Below are positions 17,501-24,490 of a stretch of DNA of 64,000 bases, piece after piece. The stretch is from Hymenobacter negativus (GTDB lineage Bacteria > Bacteroidota > Bacteroidia > Cytophagales > Hymenobacteraceae), in the NCBI RefSeq assembly GCF_017571495.1, contig NZ_JAGETZ010000004.1, positions 496,001 through 560,000 on the forward strand, given 5' to 3'. A program made the position numbers and the translations under genes. Positions within the stretch are counted from its first letter, which is position 1. The number at the start of each line of letters is the position of its first letter. The notes beneath the pieces are model-generated. The model was not told the origin of the DNA, made no database searches, and saw only the letters and a program-made list of their open reading frames with translations.

Positions 17501-18812
17501 GGCGGCCTTTGGCTCGGGTGGTGCCGCGCTAGTGACCACCCCGGCTTACAATACGTCGCCTACTCCCAACCTGATTACGCCTTTCCCGACCATCTTCGCC
17601 TACGACCAGGCGCGTTTGGCGTCGTCGCCGTCCACTACATCGTCGGTGTTCGATAAAGGCTGGTATTCGCCGGCGGCGCTCAGCAGCCCGGCCGCCCTGG
17701 GCAGCACTGGCTTCACGGTGCAGCTGCCGGGCGCGCAGACGCTGAGCTTTGTCGGGCAGGTGGGCAATGGCAGCGGCACCCTGCCAATGAGCCGCGCCAC
17801 CGGGGCCACGGCCGCCGATGCAGGCTGGAACTTCATCGGTAACCCCTACCCTTCTCCGTTGGATTTCAGCACCATTCCCCTTGCTAATCAATTCAACCTT
17901 GACGCAGCTTTCTACACTTACGAAAGCACTGCACAGTATGCCGGGCAGTACCGCAGTTTTGTTAATGGGTTTGGCAACCCGCTCATTGGCACGGCGCAGG
18001 CTTTCTTTATGCGAGTGAGCAGCGGCCAGACCGCCGGCACGCTCACGCTCAGCAACGCCAACCGCGTTACCAGCTACGGCCAGCAGGCCCCCGTGCGCCG
18101 GGGCGCCGACCCTCGCCCCGTGCTACACCTGACAGTGCAGGGCAGCGGTAGCATCGCCGATGAAACCTATGTGTATTTCGAGACCGGTGCTACCGCCGGC
18201 GTCGACGGACGGTACGATGCCGTGAAACTGTCCAATCCCCATGGGCTGAACCTGGCCTCGCAGGCTCCTGACCTCGACCTCGCCATCAACGGCCTGCCGG
18301 AGCTGACGGCTCCCCGCGTGGTGCCCCTGACGCTGTATGTGCCACAAGCCGGTAGCTACACCCTGCATGTGGCCGAAATCCTGAATCTGGTGGGTGCCCA
18401 GGTTTACCTCTACGATGCCCAAACCAACCAAACCATCGACCTGCAACAGGTTAGCAGCTACACCTTCAGCACTGGCACGGCTACCAGCCTGCCCAGCCGT
18501 TTCGAGTTGCGTTTTGGCCCGGCCCGCCCCCTGGCTACGCAATCGGCCCTGACGGCGGGTGCCATCGAGCTTTATCCCAATCCGGCCCGCCAAAGTGTCA
18601 CTGTACAACTGCCGGCCGTGGGCGGCGTGAGCCAGGTTCAGTTGAGCTTGTACAACAGCCTTGGGCAGCGGGTGCGCGAGCAGGCCCAGCCCCTGAGCAG
18701 CACCGGCCTCAAAGCCCAACTGCCGGTGGCTGACCTGGCTCCCGGCGTGTACATGCTGCGCGTGCAAGCCGGCACGGCCACGCTCACCAGGCGCATCGTG
18801 GTGGCCCACTAG
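14571..18812 (+). CDS. large secreted T9SS cargo: FG-GAP repeats, Ig-like, LamG and sorting domain
   Basis: 1413 residues. I chose ATG 14571, which gives a clean signal peptide ending GAARAQ; the upstream frame extension is leader. Residues about 35-385 contain seven FG-GAP/VCBS units with calcium-binding DxNxDGxxD loops (DLNGDGRPD, DVNGDGRLD). Then follow an Ig-like domain (YRWYAQATGGTAI), a LamG/concanavalin-like domain (WEAWVYPTR ... IDEVRVWNTARN), beta-rich repeats, and a C-terminal type IX sorting domain (ELYPNPARQSVTVQLP ... APGVYMLRV). Likely exported through the outer membrane and anchored or released; perhaps adhesion or sugar binding. No catalytic domain was seen. Stand-alone gene. 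Confidence 0.88.
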   Translation: MKQLDAYSYCSQRLVLLLGLGLASGAARAQFAPVVSYPSSSPSYVALRDVNADGRLDIISTRISTSDLNVLLGQAGGTFGSSANYPAQANGSAFGLDMGDLNGDGRPDAVVVNTSAANGTQNLSVLLGQAGGAFSTATNFPTNISASTSSYNVALGDLNGDGYLDAVTTSANSLPIGVFLGAGNGTLGTPTYYASGNSNNTYGVDLGDVNGDGRLDAVITNFNSGAGNIVSVLLGAGNGTLGAPTFYTVGTAPAGLKLHDLNGDGRLDITVANYGSNTVGVLLGQATGTFGPMTTYSTGDNGPREVDIADFNGDGRPDIVVSNLGPLSSGPFGSTVGVLLNQGSATFGTATTYSTGAGTQPWGVAAGDVDNDGKPDIVVANRAGGTISVLLNTAVFAPTTTGASRCGTGAVTLAASGAPVGGSYRWYAQATGGTAIGGATGSSYTTPTLYGSTTYYVSIVNANNMESATRTAVTATIYYVAPPSIVASGPTTFPAGGSVALTARANLALSFTGANSASSQRVTTNLNAAPPALPNSTWEAWVYPTRTNYTVRQTVFSVDDGGFDRSLVIEAGTSNWGIFTGTSVWEAAPVDLNQWQHVAVVYSSTGIRFYKNGVEYAYGGGANLGSTNARFAIGANPSFPSESWQGQIDEVRVWNTARNQSQIQAIINDAPAGNTAGLVGFWRFNEGSGTTATDETGTNNGTLANGPTYVTPGQSSIVASTYAWSPAAGLSATNTATVTAAPGSTQTYTVSVSNGGTCSSSAPQTVSVLPRPDLTVSTVQNIPAGYYNNITVTGTGVGTLTGAVDVAGAFVVQANGSLNTNCQALTGAGSFTLAAGATLSICNAAGIAATGTTGAVQVAGPRSFSADASYVYNGTTAQATGTGLPGQVRNLTSANNSLVTLSQALAIRQVLALNTGNLSTNNQTLTLLSDATGTALIANLGAGAVVGNVTVQRYIDPTLNPGLGYRHLSAPVAGATVAAFGSGGAALVTTPAYNTSPTPNLITPFPTIFAYDQARLASSPSTTSSVFDKGWYSPAALSSPAALGSTGFTVQLPGAQTLSFVGQVGNGSGTLPMSRATGATAADAGWNFIGNPYPSPLDFSTIPLANQFNLDAAFYTYESTAQYAGQYRSFVNGFGNPLIGTAQAFFMRVSSGQTAGTLTLSNANRVTSYGQQAPVRRGADPRPVLHLTVQGSGSIADETYVYFETGATAGVDGRYDAVKLSNPHGLNLASQAPDLDLAINGLPELTAPRVVPLTLYVPQAGSYTLHVAEILNLVGAQVYLYDAQTNQTIDLQQVSSYTFSTGTATSLPSRFELRFGPARPLATQSALTAGAIELYPNPARQSVTVQLPAVGGVSQVQLSLYNSLGQRVREQAQPLSSTGLKAQLPVADLAPGVYMLRVQAGTATLTRRIVVAH

Positions 18813-18986
18813 CTATTGGCCCCTGATGGCTCCATTCGCATTGCCGCGTTGCTCAGCTTGGGCAGCGCGGCAATATTTTTTTGCGGCGTTGCGGTCGTTG
18901 ATAATACGCTGTTGGCCAAGGGACCGTAATGCTGAGCCATTTCCTACGATTCAGACGCTAAAGCTGCGTAGATACGCTGCTGCGCC

Positions 18987-18994
18987 TACTTTTG
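18987..18994 (+). promoter_or_regulatory. -7 box (TACTTTTG) for the zinc-ribbon gene
   Basis: A TAnnTTTG match 26 bases before ATG 19021. Its position inside the upstream frame extension supports ATG 19021 as the real start. Confidence 0.5.
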
Positions 18995-19020
18995 CCTCAC
19001 CACCTTCCCGAACCTTGCCC

Positions 19021-19668
19021 ATGAGCTCCATGATTCAATTTGTTGCCAACTACGACGACCTTTCCACAGACAAGGGCTTCCAGTTTAAGTTTCACTGCGA
19101 CAAATGCCGCAACGGCTATATGTCGCGGTTTCAGCCCAACGCCATCGGCATTGCCGGGAGCTTTATTCAGGCGGCCAGCAGCTTGTTTGGCGGCCTGGGC
19201 GGGGCCGAAAGTGCGGCTTACCACATCCAGCGTGCGGTAGGCGGCAAGGCCCACGACGAGGCCCTGGAAAAAGCAGTAGCCGAGGGCAAGCAGCAGTTCA
19301 AGCAATGTACCCGCTGCGGCCATTGGGTGTGTCCCGATGCCTGCTGGAACCATAGCGCTGGCCTTTGCGAAGACTGCGCTCCCGACGAGCAAGAGGAACT
19401 CCGCGCCCAGCAGTCGCAGGCTGCCAAAGAGCAGATTTATACCAAAACCCGCGCTCAGGACTATACTCAAAACCTCGATTTCCTGAACCGCGGCGCCCTC
19501 TTGCAGTGCCCCAACTGCCAGGCCAAGCTCACCGCCGACCAGAAATTCTGCGCCAGCTGCGGCACGCCCAACCCCGCCGCCAAAGTTCAGGAGCGCCACT
19601 GCACCAGCTGCGGCGACAAGCTGAAACCCGAGCAAAAATTCTGCGCTAACTGCGGCGCGAAGAACTAG
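19021..19668 (+). CDS. multi zinc-ribbon protein
   Basis: 215 residues. It contains three or four Cys pairs: an N-terminal HCDKCRNGY site, CTRCGHWVCPDAC with CEDC, then two C-terminal zinc ribbons, LLQCPNCQAKLTADQKFCASCG and a matching CTSCGDKLKPEQKFCANCG. A glycine/alanine-rich segment (residues about 40-65) may be amphipathic. I chose ATG 19021 because the upstream extension is not coding-like and a promoter box lies inside it. Function unknown; such treble ribbons often bind proteins or nucleic acids. It is followed by a strong terminator, so it is monocistronic. Confidence 0.75.
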   Translation: MSSMIQFVANYDDLSTDKGFQFKFHCDKCRNGYMSRFQPNAIGIAGSFIQAASSLFGGLGGAESAAYHIQRAVGGKAHDEALEKAVAEGKQQFKQCTRCGHWVCPDACWNHSAGLCEDCAPDEQEELRAQQSQAAKEQIYTKTRAQDYTQNLDFLNRGALLQCPNCQAKLTADQKFCASCGTPNPAAKVQERHCTSCGDKLKPEQKFCANCGAKN

Positions 19669-19697
19669 CCGGCTCGGCCAGTAGCTTCGCTGCAATC

Positions 19698-19727
19698 AAG
19701 CCCCGTCAGCTACTGACGGGGCTTTTT
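19698..19727. terminator. Rho-independent terminator after the zinc-ribbon gene
   Basis: A 12-base stem AAGCCCCGTCAG / CTGACGGGGCTT with a 3-base loop, followed by a T-run; 29 bases after the stop. Confidence 0.9.
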
Positions 19728-19861
19728 GCGCTCTGGCCAAGCCATTCATTACTGGCCTGCACAGTAACCAGCATCAAAGCGTTCTTGGTCAGCTTAAGTT
19801 CACCGCATACCCCGGCAGCCAGCGTTAATTTCTACTGCTACAAACTCATCAGTTATTCATA

Positions 19862-19890
19862 TTGAATAGTTGAATAAATCAGTAATTTTG
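19862..19890 (+). promoter_or_regulatory. promoter (TTG-N18-TAATTTTG) for the surface-protein cluster
   Basis: A TAATTTTG -7 box at 19883-19890 with a TTG at 19862-19864, 18 bases upstream, in an AT-rich stretch. It lies 68 bases before ATG 19959 and probably drives the run to 22523. Confidence 0.5.
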
Positions 19891-19958
19891 TCGGCACTGA
19901 TTTGCGGGTTATCTATTAACCTGCACTCTGTTTCTGCTTTAACTAACCTTCGCAATAC

Positions 19959-20531
19959 ATGCATCACTTTTTTACTCAATTGTGGCTGGGCCACCGCATC
20001 AGTTTGTTGGCCGGGGCCCTGCTGCTGGCCGGCTCCGCACAGGCCCAAAACCAGAACGTGGGCATCGGAACCACTACGCCGGCGGCCACGGCCCAGTTGG
20101 AAGTAGCTTCCACCACCAAGGGCTTTCTGCCCCCGCGCCTGACCAAGGCCCAGCGCGACGCCATTGTTTCGCCCGCTTCGGGCCTGCTCATCACCCAAAC
20201 CGACAACACGCCCGGCTTGTACCAGTACATTACGGGCCAGGGCTGGGTGAGCGTAGGCACGCTAAACTCGGAAAGCATGGCCACACTGGCCGCGCCTACC
20301 ACAGCTGTGAACCTGACGCCCGCCGCCACCACCATCGTGTACACCACCAACAGCAGCAGCACTATCGGCTCGGTCACGCTGCAGCCCGGCACGGAAGGCC
20401 AGCGCCTGGTCATTATTAACAACGACACCGAGTACCTGCCGGTGATATCGACCAGTGGCACGGGCAACATCCTGCCCCGGTACGGCGCCCGCTACATCTA
20501 CACCAACGGCGCCTGGCGCCGCGAGTCGTAG
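19959..20531 (+). CDS. secreted protein with a fibre-head-like N-terminus
   Basis: 190 residues. A signal peptide (LAGALLLAGSAQAQ) is followed by NVGIGTTTPAATAQLEVAS and KGFLPPRLTKAQRDAI, a signature common in Bacteroidota cell-surface and tail-fibre-like proteins. The remainder is beta-rich, ending with YIYTNGAWRRES. No enzymatic motif. It is followed after 52 bases by two phage-tail-collar genes on the same strand, so the three probably form one transcription unit and may make one surface structure. Product function unknown. Confidence 0.7.
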   Translation: MHHFFTQLWLGHRISLLAGALLLAGSAQAQNQNVGIGTTTPAATAQLEVASTTKGFLPPRLTKAQRDAIVSPASGLLITQTDNTPGLYQYITGQGWVSVGTLNSESMATLAAPTTAVNLTPAATTIVYTTNSSSTIGSVTLQPGTEGQRLVIINNDTEYLPVISTSGTGNILPRYGARYIYTNGAWRRES

Positions 20532-20583
20532 CCAGCGGCCACAGCCGGGCAGGTCTTTTTCGTTGCTGATTTCCTCATTTTTT

Positions 20584-21798
20584 ATGGCAAATTTATTTTC
20601 TGCCGCGTCATCGGGCGCGGCCTCGTCGCGGCGCTCCTGGCTGCGACGAGCCTTAAGCGGGCTGCTGCCTGGAGCCACCGAGGCTGCGCCACAAGCTCCC
20701 GCACTGGTGTCGATGCGGCCCAGCGCAGGTTCGCCTTACGTAGGTGAAATTGCCTTGTTCGCGGGCAATTTTGCACCGGCCGGCTGGGCCTTCTGCGATG
20801 GCAGCTACCTGTCTATTTCCGAAAACGATGTCCTATTTCAGCTCATTGGCACCACCTATGGCGGCGATGGGGAGACAACCTTTCGCTTACCTGACCTGCG
20901 GGGCCGGGCCCCGATGGGCACGGGCCAGGGGCCCGGCATCTCGCAGAGCTACATCATTGGCCAAACTGGCGGCGTGGAAAGCGTCACGCTCAACTTGCAG
21001 CAAATCCCGGTGCACAATCACACGCCAGGCGCTACCCGGTCGCCGGGCACCACGGCTTCGCCTGTCAATGCTTTCCCGGCCGACAATGGAGCCGGCGCGG
21101 CTCAGTACACCACCAGCGCCACCGGCCTCACGCAGCAGCCCGTGCAAATCCTGGGGGTTTTCGGGGGCAGCCAGCCACACGAAAACATGCAGCCCTATCT
21201 GGTCATCAACTACATTATCTCGCTGTATGGGCTATTCCCTTCGCAGTCGAGTGGTGGAAACAACTCCCCATTCTTAGGGGAAATAATGCCAATTTCCTTC
21301 AATTTTGCGCCAGGTGGCTACGCCTTGTGCCGGGGCCAGGTGCTGCCTATTAACCAAAATCAGGCGCTGTTTGCGCTGCTGGGCACCAGTTATGGTGGCA
21401 ACGGGCAGACCACCTTTGCCCTACCGGACCTGCGGGGCCGCATACCGATTCAGGACGGCGGCTTCAACTACGTGCTGGGTCAGCGGGCGGGCACCGAATT
21501 CCACACGTTGAACACCAGCGAAATGGTGCCGCACACCCACGGGCTTAAGGCCAGCGCAGGCCTGGGCACCACGCCTCTCTCCGGAAGCACGGGTCCGGCG
21601 GTGGATAATTACCTGGCCGACAGCGGCGGCGGCTCGGCCCAGTACGGCTACGACGTAAACACCAGCCTGGCCAGCACCACGGGCCCCAACGTGAACGTGA
21701 CGAACAGCCTCGGCGGCGGCCAGGCCCACGAAAACCGGCAACCTTATCTGTGCATCGAATTTGCCATTGCCCTACAAGGCGTTTTCCCTTCTCAATAG
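20584..21798 (+). CDS. double phage-tail-collar protein (microcystin-dependent protein family) with Tat-like N-terminus
   Basis: 404 residues, starting at ATG 20584 after a 43-codon non-coding-like extension. It has two tandem Phage Tail Collar units, each about 170 residues: GEIALFAGNFAPAGWAFCDG ... LPDLRGRAPMG ... ENMQPYLVINYI and a second copy GEIMPISFNFAPGGYALCRG ... LPDLRGRIPI ... ENRQPYLCIEFA. The N-terminal SRRSWLRRAL followed by a mild hydrophobic stretch looks like a twin-arginine signal, unusual for this family. No other phage gene is present, so this is not a prophage remnant. The next gene follows after 2 bases. Confidence 0.8.
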   Translation: MANLFSAASSGAASSRRSWLRRALSGLLPGATEAAPQAPALVSMRPSAGSPYVGEIALFAGNFAPAGWAFCDGSYLSISENDVLFQLIGTTYGGDGETTFRLPDLRGRAPMGTGQGPGISQSYIIGQTGGVESVTLNLQQIPVHNHTPGATRSPGTTASPVNAFPADNGAGAAQYTTSATGLTQQPVQILGVFGGSQPHENMQPYLVINYIISLYGLFPSQSSGGNNSPFLGEIMPISFNFAPGGYALCRGQVLPINQNQALFALLGTSYGGNGQTTFALPDLRGRIPIQDGGFNYVLGQRAGTEFHTLNTSEMVPHTHGLKASAGLGTTPLSGSTGPAVDNYLADSGGGSAQYGYDVNTSLASTTGPNVNVTNSLGGGQAHENRQPYLCIEFAIALQGVFPSQ

Positions 21799-21800
21799 CC

Positions 21801-22523
21801 ATGTCAACCTCTTCCTCTGAACCGCTCGGCGCTCCCACGCCGCCTACCCTGCCGCAACCGGCCCGGCGCAGCCTGCTCAAGCGCCTGAGTGCCGTGGTGG
21901 CCGGCAGCTTTCTGGCCAGCCCAATGCAGGCCCTGTTTGGCCGCCGGCTACTGGCCAAAGCAGCCGCGCCGGCACGGATTGCTTCCCCAGCCGGCGTCAG
22001 CAGCAGTGCGGGCAGCCCTTTTGTGGGTGAAATCATCATGGCCGCTTTCAATTTCGCCCCACACGGCTACGTTCGCTGCGACGGACAGCTGCTGCCCCTC
22101 AGCCAGAACACCGCCCTGTTTGCGCTACTGGGCACCACCTACGGCGGCAACGGGCAGAGTAATTTTGCCCTGCCCAACCTAAATGGCCGCGTGCCCCTGG
22201 GGGCTGGGCAGGGCCCGGGGCTCTCTTATTACGACCTGGGCCAAACCGGTGGCAGCGACGCCGTGACACTCCTGCCCACCGAAATGCCCGCCCACAGCCA
22301 CACGATGGCGCTTAGCTACAGCCAGAGCCTGGGCAATACCGCCTCGCCCGAGAATGCCTACCTGGCCAGCAACGGCGCGGGCCGGCCGCAGTACGCGGCC
22401 ACCAGCACGGCGTACATGGCCTCAGGTGCTACCGGCTCGGCGCAGCCGCACAACAACATGCAGCCCTACCAGGTCCTGGCCTACTACATTGCGGTGCAGG
22501 GGATTTTCCCACCACGCTCCTAA
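21801..22523 (+). CDS. single phage-tail-collar protein with Tat-like N-terminus
   Basis: 240 residues, ATG 21801, 2 bases after the previous stop, so translationally coupled. One collar unit: GEIIMAAFNFAPHGYVRCDG, LLGTTYGGNGQSNF, LPNLNGRVPLG and a NNMQPYQVLAYYIAVQGIFP end. The N-terminus contains ARRSLLKRLSAVVAGSF, a good Tat-type pattern (twin Arg, then Lys, then hydrophobic core ending SPMQA). It resembles the two units of the upstream gene and probably arose by duplication. The role is unknown; a surface or contractile-injection-like part is possible but unproven. Confidence 0.8.
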   Translation: MSTSSSEPLGAPTPPTLPQPARRSLLKRLSAVVAGSFLASPMQALFGRRLLAKAAAPARIASPAGVSSSAGSPFVGEIIMAAFNFAPHGYVRCDGQLLPLSQNTALFALLGTTYGGNGQSNFALPNLNGRVPLGAGQGPGLSYYDLGQTGGSDAVTLLPTEMPAHSHTMALSYSQSLGNTASPENAYLASNGAGRPQYAATSTAYMASGATGSAQPHNNMQPYQVLAYYIAVQGIFPPRS

Positions 22524-22548
22524 TCTGCGCAGCCCGTCTGGTTGCGCT

Positions 22549-22582
22549 ACTACAGCCCCGTTAGTGTTTGCTGGCGGGGCTG
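22549..22582. terminator. possible terminator after the collar cluster
   Basis: CAGCCCCG and CGGGGCTG form an 8-base stem around a 14-base loop; the T-run is weak (TGGCCTTCT). It lies between converging genes. Confidence 0.4.
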
Positions 22583-22619
22583 TGGCCTTCTAAGGCTAGA
22601 CATGGCAGCACTTCCCAGG

Positions 22620-23921
22620 TTACGGCTGCGGCTGGTGCAGCGCCTGGGTTTTGACGTAGCTGTCGAAGGGCAGCTCCTTATTCAACCAGCCGGGCAACAC
22701 CTTGCTGGCAATCAGCAGCTTTATTACTTCAAAGCGATGAATACCGCAGGTCATTTTCGAGTACAGGGCCAGCAGCGGGGCGGCGCACTCCGGCGTTTTG
22801 TTGGCTTCGTAGATGCTGGTGCAGCTGATGGCCAGCCACTCGATACCGCTCTCACTGTGGGTGCGCTCCACCAGCGCGGTAAGCAGCGTAGCGTCGCCTT
22901 TCTGGTAGTTGCTGGTCAGGATTTCGGCATAAAGCCCCGGCTGGCTTGAGCGCTGCATTCGCTCCAGGGCAAAAGCCCGAATTTCCGGAGCCTGCAAAAG
23001 CTTCAGCGCATCGAGGGCGTAGCTGATAAGCCGCTGATTCTGGCGGTTGGGCTTCTGGCGGGCCTGCGCCAGAATCGGCCCGAAGGGCAGCGGGAATGGA
23101 AACAGGGTGAACACCTTATACAGGCTTTCCCGCACGCGGGGGTCCTGTTCCGTCAGCAGCTGCTCCGCTAGCTGCTGGATTTCGTGAGGCGCCAACCCAC
23201 GCTTGCGTAGCCGCTGGCTGCTGATATAGCGGCCAGGCATGCGCAGGATGTTTGCAAGGTCAGCATCCGGTACTTCAGGCGGGCGTTGCGCCAGATACTC
23301 GGTCCGGCTGGCCATGGTAGCCTCCACGTTGTGCAGGTAGCGGCGCGCGTCCTCATCCTCAGTGGCCAGTTGGCGCAGCTCGGCCCACGCATTCATAGCC
23401 GGATACCGCTCCTGAAATGAGTCGATGTAGGTTTCGTCTTCCCAGCCATCGGCGTAGCGCGCCAGCTTACGGCCTACTTTGCGGGCGATGTATTGAAAGC
23501 CTTCCAGGCCATCGAGCGCAATGATTTCATCAGCGCCCGCCCAGTCGGAACCGCTGATGGGCCGCACTAGAAACCGCCGGCAGATTGCCCGCCGTGCCTG
23601 GGTATGGCCTTCCTGCGCAAACTTTAGCGCGAGGGCAAAAAGCTGCGTCAGCGTCCAGGTATCGTCCTGCTCGGTGGCCAGGGCCTTGAGCACGGCCCGC
23701 CGAATTCGGGCCTGCTGCCGCGACAGGTAGTAAAGGCCGTAAACGTATGCTGCCCGGTCGGATTCCGCTTGTCCATCGTAGGCAAAATTCCGCCTTGCGA
23801 CTTCAATAATGGCATCTGAAAAGTCAGCGTGGGGGTAGGCTTGCGCCAGCAGGTAGGGCCGCCCGGTACCGAGCCGGCAGGATTGGCGGAAATCTGTTTT
23901 GAGGCTTCTGGCAGTGCGCAT
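22620..23921 (-). CDS. unrecognised helical, HEAT-like protein
   Basis: 433 residues from ATG 23921; a TTG at 23948 would add nine residues. No signal peptide or membrane segment. The sequence is rich in Leu, Ala, Arg and Gln in regularly spaced helices (KALATEQDDTWTLTQLFALALKFAQEGHTQARRAI; QLLTEQDPRVRESLYKVF), suggesting an armadillo/HEAT-type alpha-solenoid. I do not recognise a family. It is convergent with the collar cluster, with no operon partner. Possibly a protein-interaction scaffold. Confidence 0.6.
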   Translation of the reverse strand: MRTARSLKTDFRQSCRLGTGRPYLLAQAYPHADFSDAIIEVARRNFAYDGQAESDRAAYVYGLYYLSRQQARIRRAVLKALATEQDDTWTLTQLFALALKFAQEGHTQARRAICRRFLVRPISGSDWAGADEIIALDGLEGFQYIARKVGRKLARYADGWEDETYIDSFQERYPAMNAWAELRQLATEDEDARRYLHNVEATMASRTEYLAQRPPEVPDADLANILRMPGRYISSQRLRKRGLAPHEIQQLAEQLLTEQDPRVRESLYKVFTLFPFPLPFGPILAQARQKPNRQNQRLISYALDALKLLQAPEIRAFALERMQRSSQPGLYAEILTSNYQKGDATLLTALVERTHSESGIEWLAISCTSIYEANKTPECAAPLLALYSKMTCGIHRFEVIKLLIASKVLPGWLNKELPFDSYVKTQALHQPQP

Positions 23922-24062
23922 CTGGAAAGAGCAAGTACGTGCAGACAAAGAACGTCGTGCAACGCATTCTTTGCTGCTTTGCCAATCCCCGGCTGGCCTT
24001 CTACCGCAGCCAAGCCGTAGCTTAACCGTTCAAAACAACCATCCACAAGCAACGCCCGCCGC

Positions 24063-24425
24063 ATGGCTACCGTCAAGCCCATTCTCCGCATTTTCGACTA
24101 CGTCAAAGCCCTGGAATTTTATAAGGATTGGCTGGGCTTCCGCATCGACTGGGAGCACCGGCCGGAAGGCAGCCCGGCCTACCTGCAAATCACGCTCGGT
24201 GATATCAGCCTGCACCTCTCGGAGCACCACGGCGACTGCTCGCCGGGCGCCCGTGTTTTTATTGATGACTTCCGGGCGCTGGCGCCTTTTCATCAACAGC
24301 TGCTGGATAAGAACTACCCTTACAACAAGCCCGGCCTGCACGCACCTTTCTACGACCCTACTGCGCAGGAGATGACTGTTATTGACCCATTTGGCAACCG
24401 CCTTACGTTTGTAGAGCGAGGATAG
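24063..24425 (+). CDS. VOC/glyoxalase (bleomycin resistance-type) protein
   Basis: 120 residues, one VOC unit: ILRIFDYVKALEFYKDWLGF at the start, HLSEHHGD in the middle and MTVIDPFGNRLTFVE at the end, the usual C-terminal signature with a metal-ligand position Glu. Similar to glyoxalase superfamily members of the bleomycin-resistance type. Substrate unknown. 65 bases upstream of the histidine kinase. Confidence 0.8.
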   Translation: MATVKPILRIFDYVKALEFYKDWLGFRIDWEHRPEGSPAYLQITLGDISLHLSEHHGDCSPGARVFIDDFRALAPFHQQLLDKNYPYNKPGLHAPFYDPTAQEMTVIDPFGNRLTFVERG

Positions 24426-24490
24426 GTCCCAACTTCTGCGGCGGTAACCAGTAATTTAGCAACGCTTCTCCCGCCCACAGTAGCCCCTCC

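Noticed and set aside
18826..19020. Upstream extension of the zinc-ribbon gene
   Set aside because: Composition is not coding-like, and a promoter box lies inside it, so ATG 19021 is preferred.
20455..20583. Upstream extension of the double-collar gene
   Set aside because: It overlaps the previous gene in another frame and is rich in Pro/Ser/Arg, typical of a shadow.
20584..22523. Prophage remnant because of phage-tail-collar domains
   Set aside because: The family is common in chromosomes as microcystin-dependent-protein homologues, and no integrase, capsid, portal or terminase gene is present.
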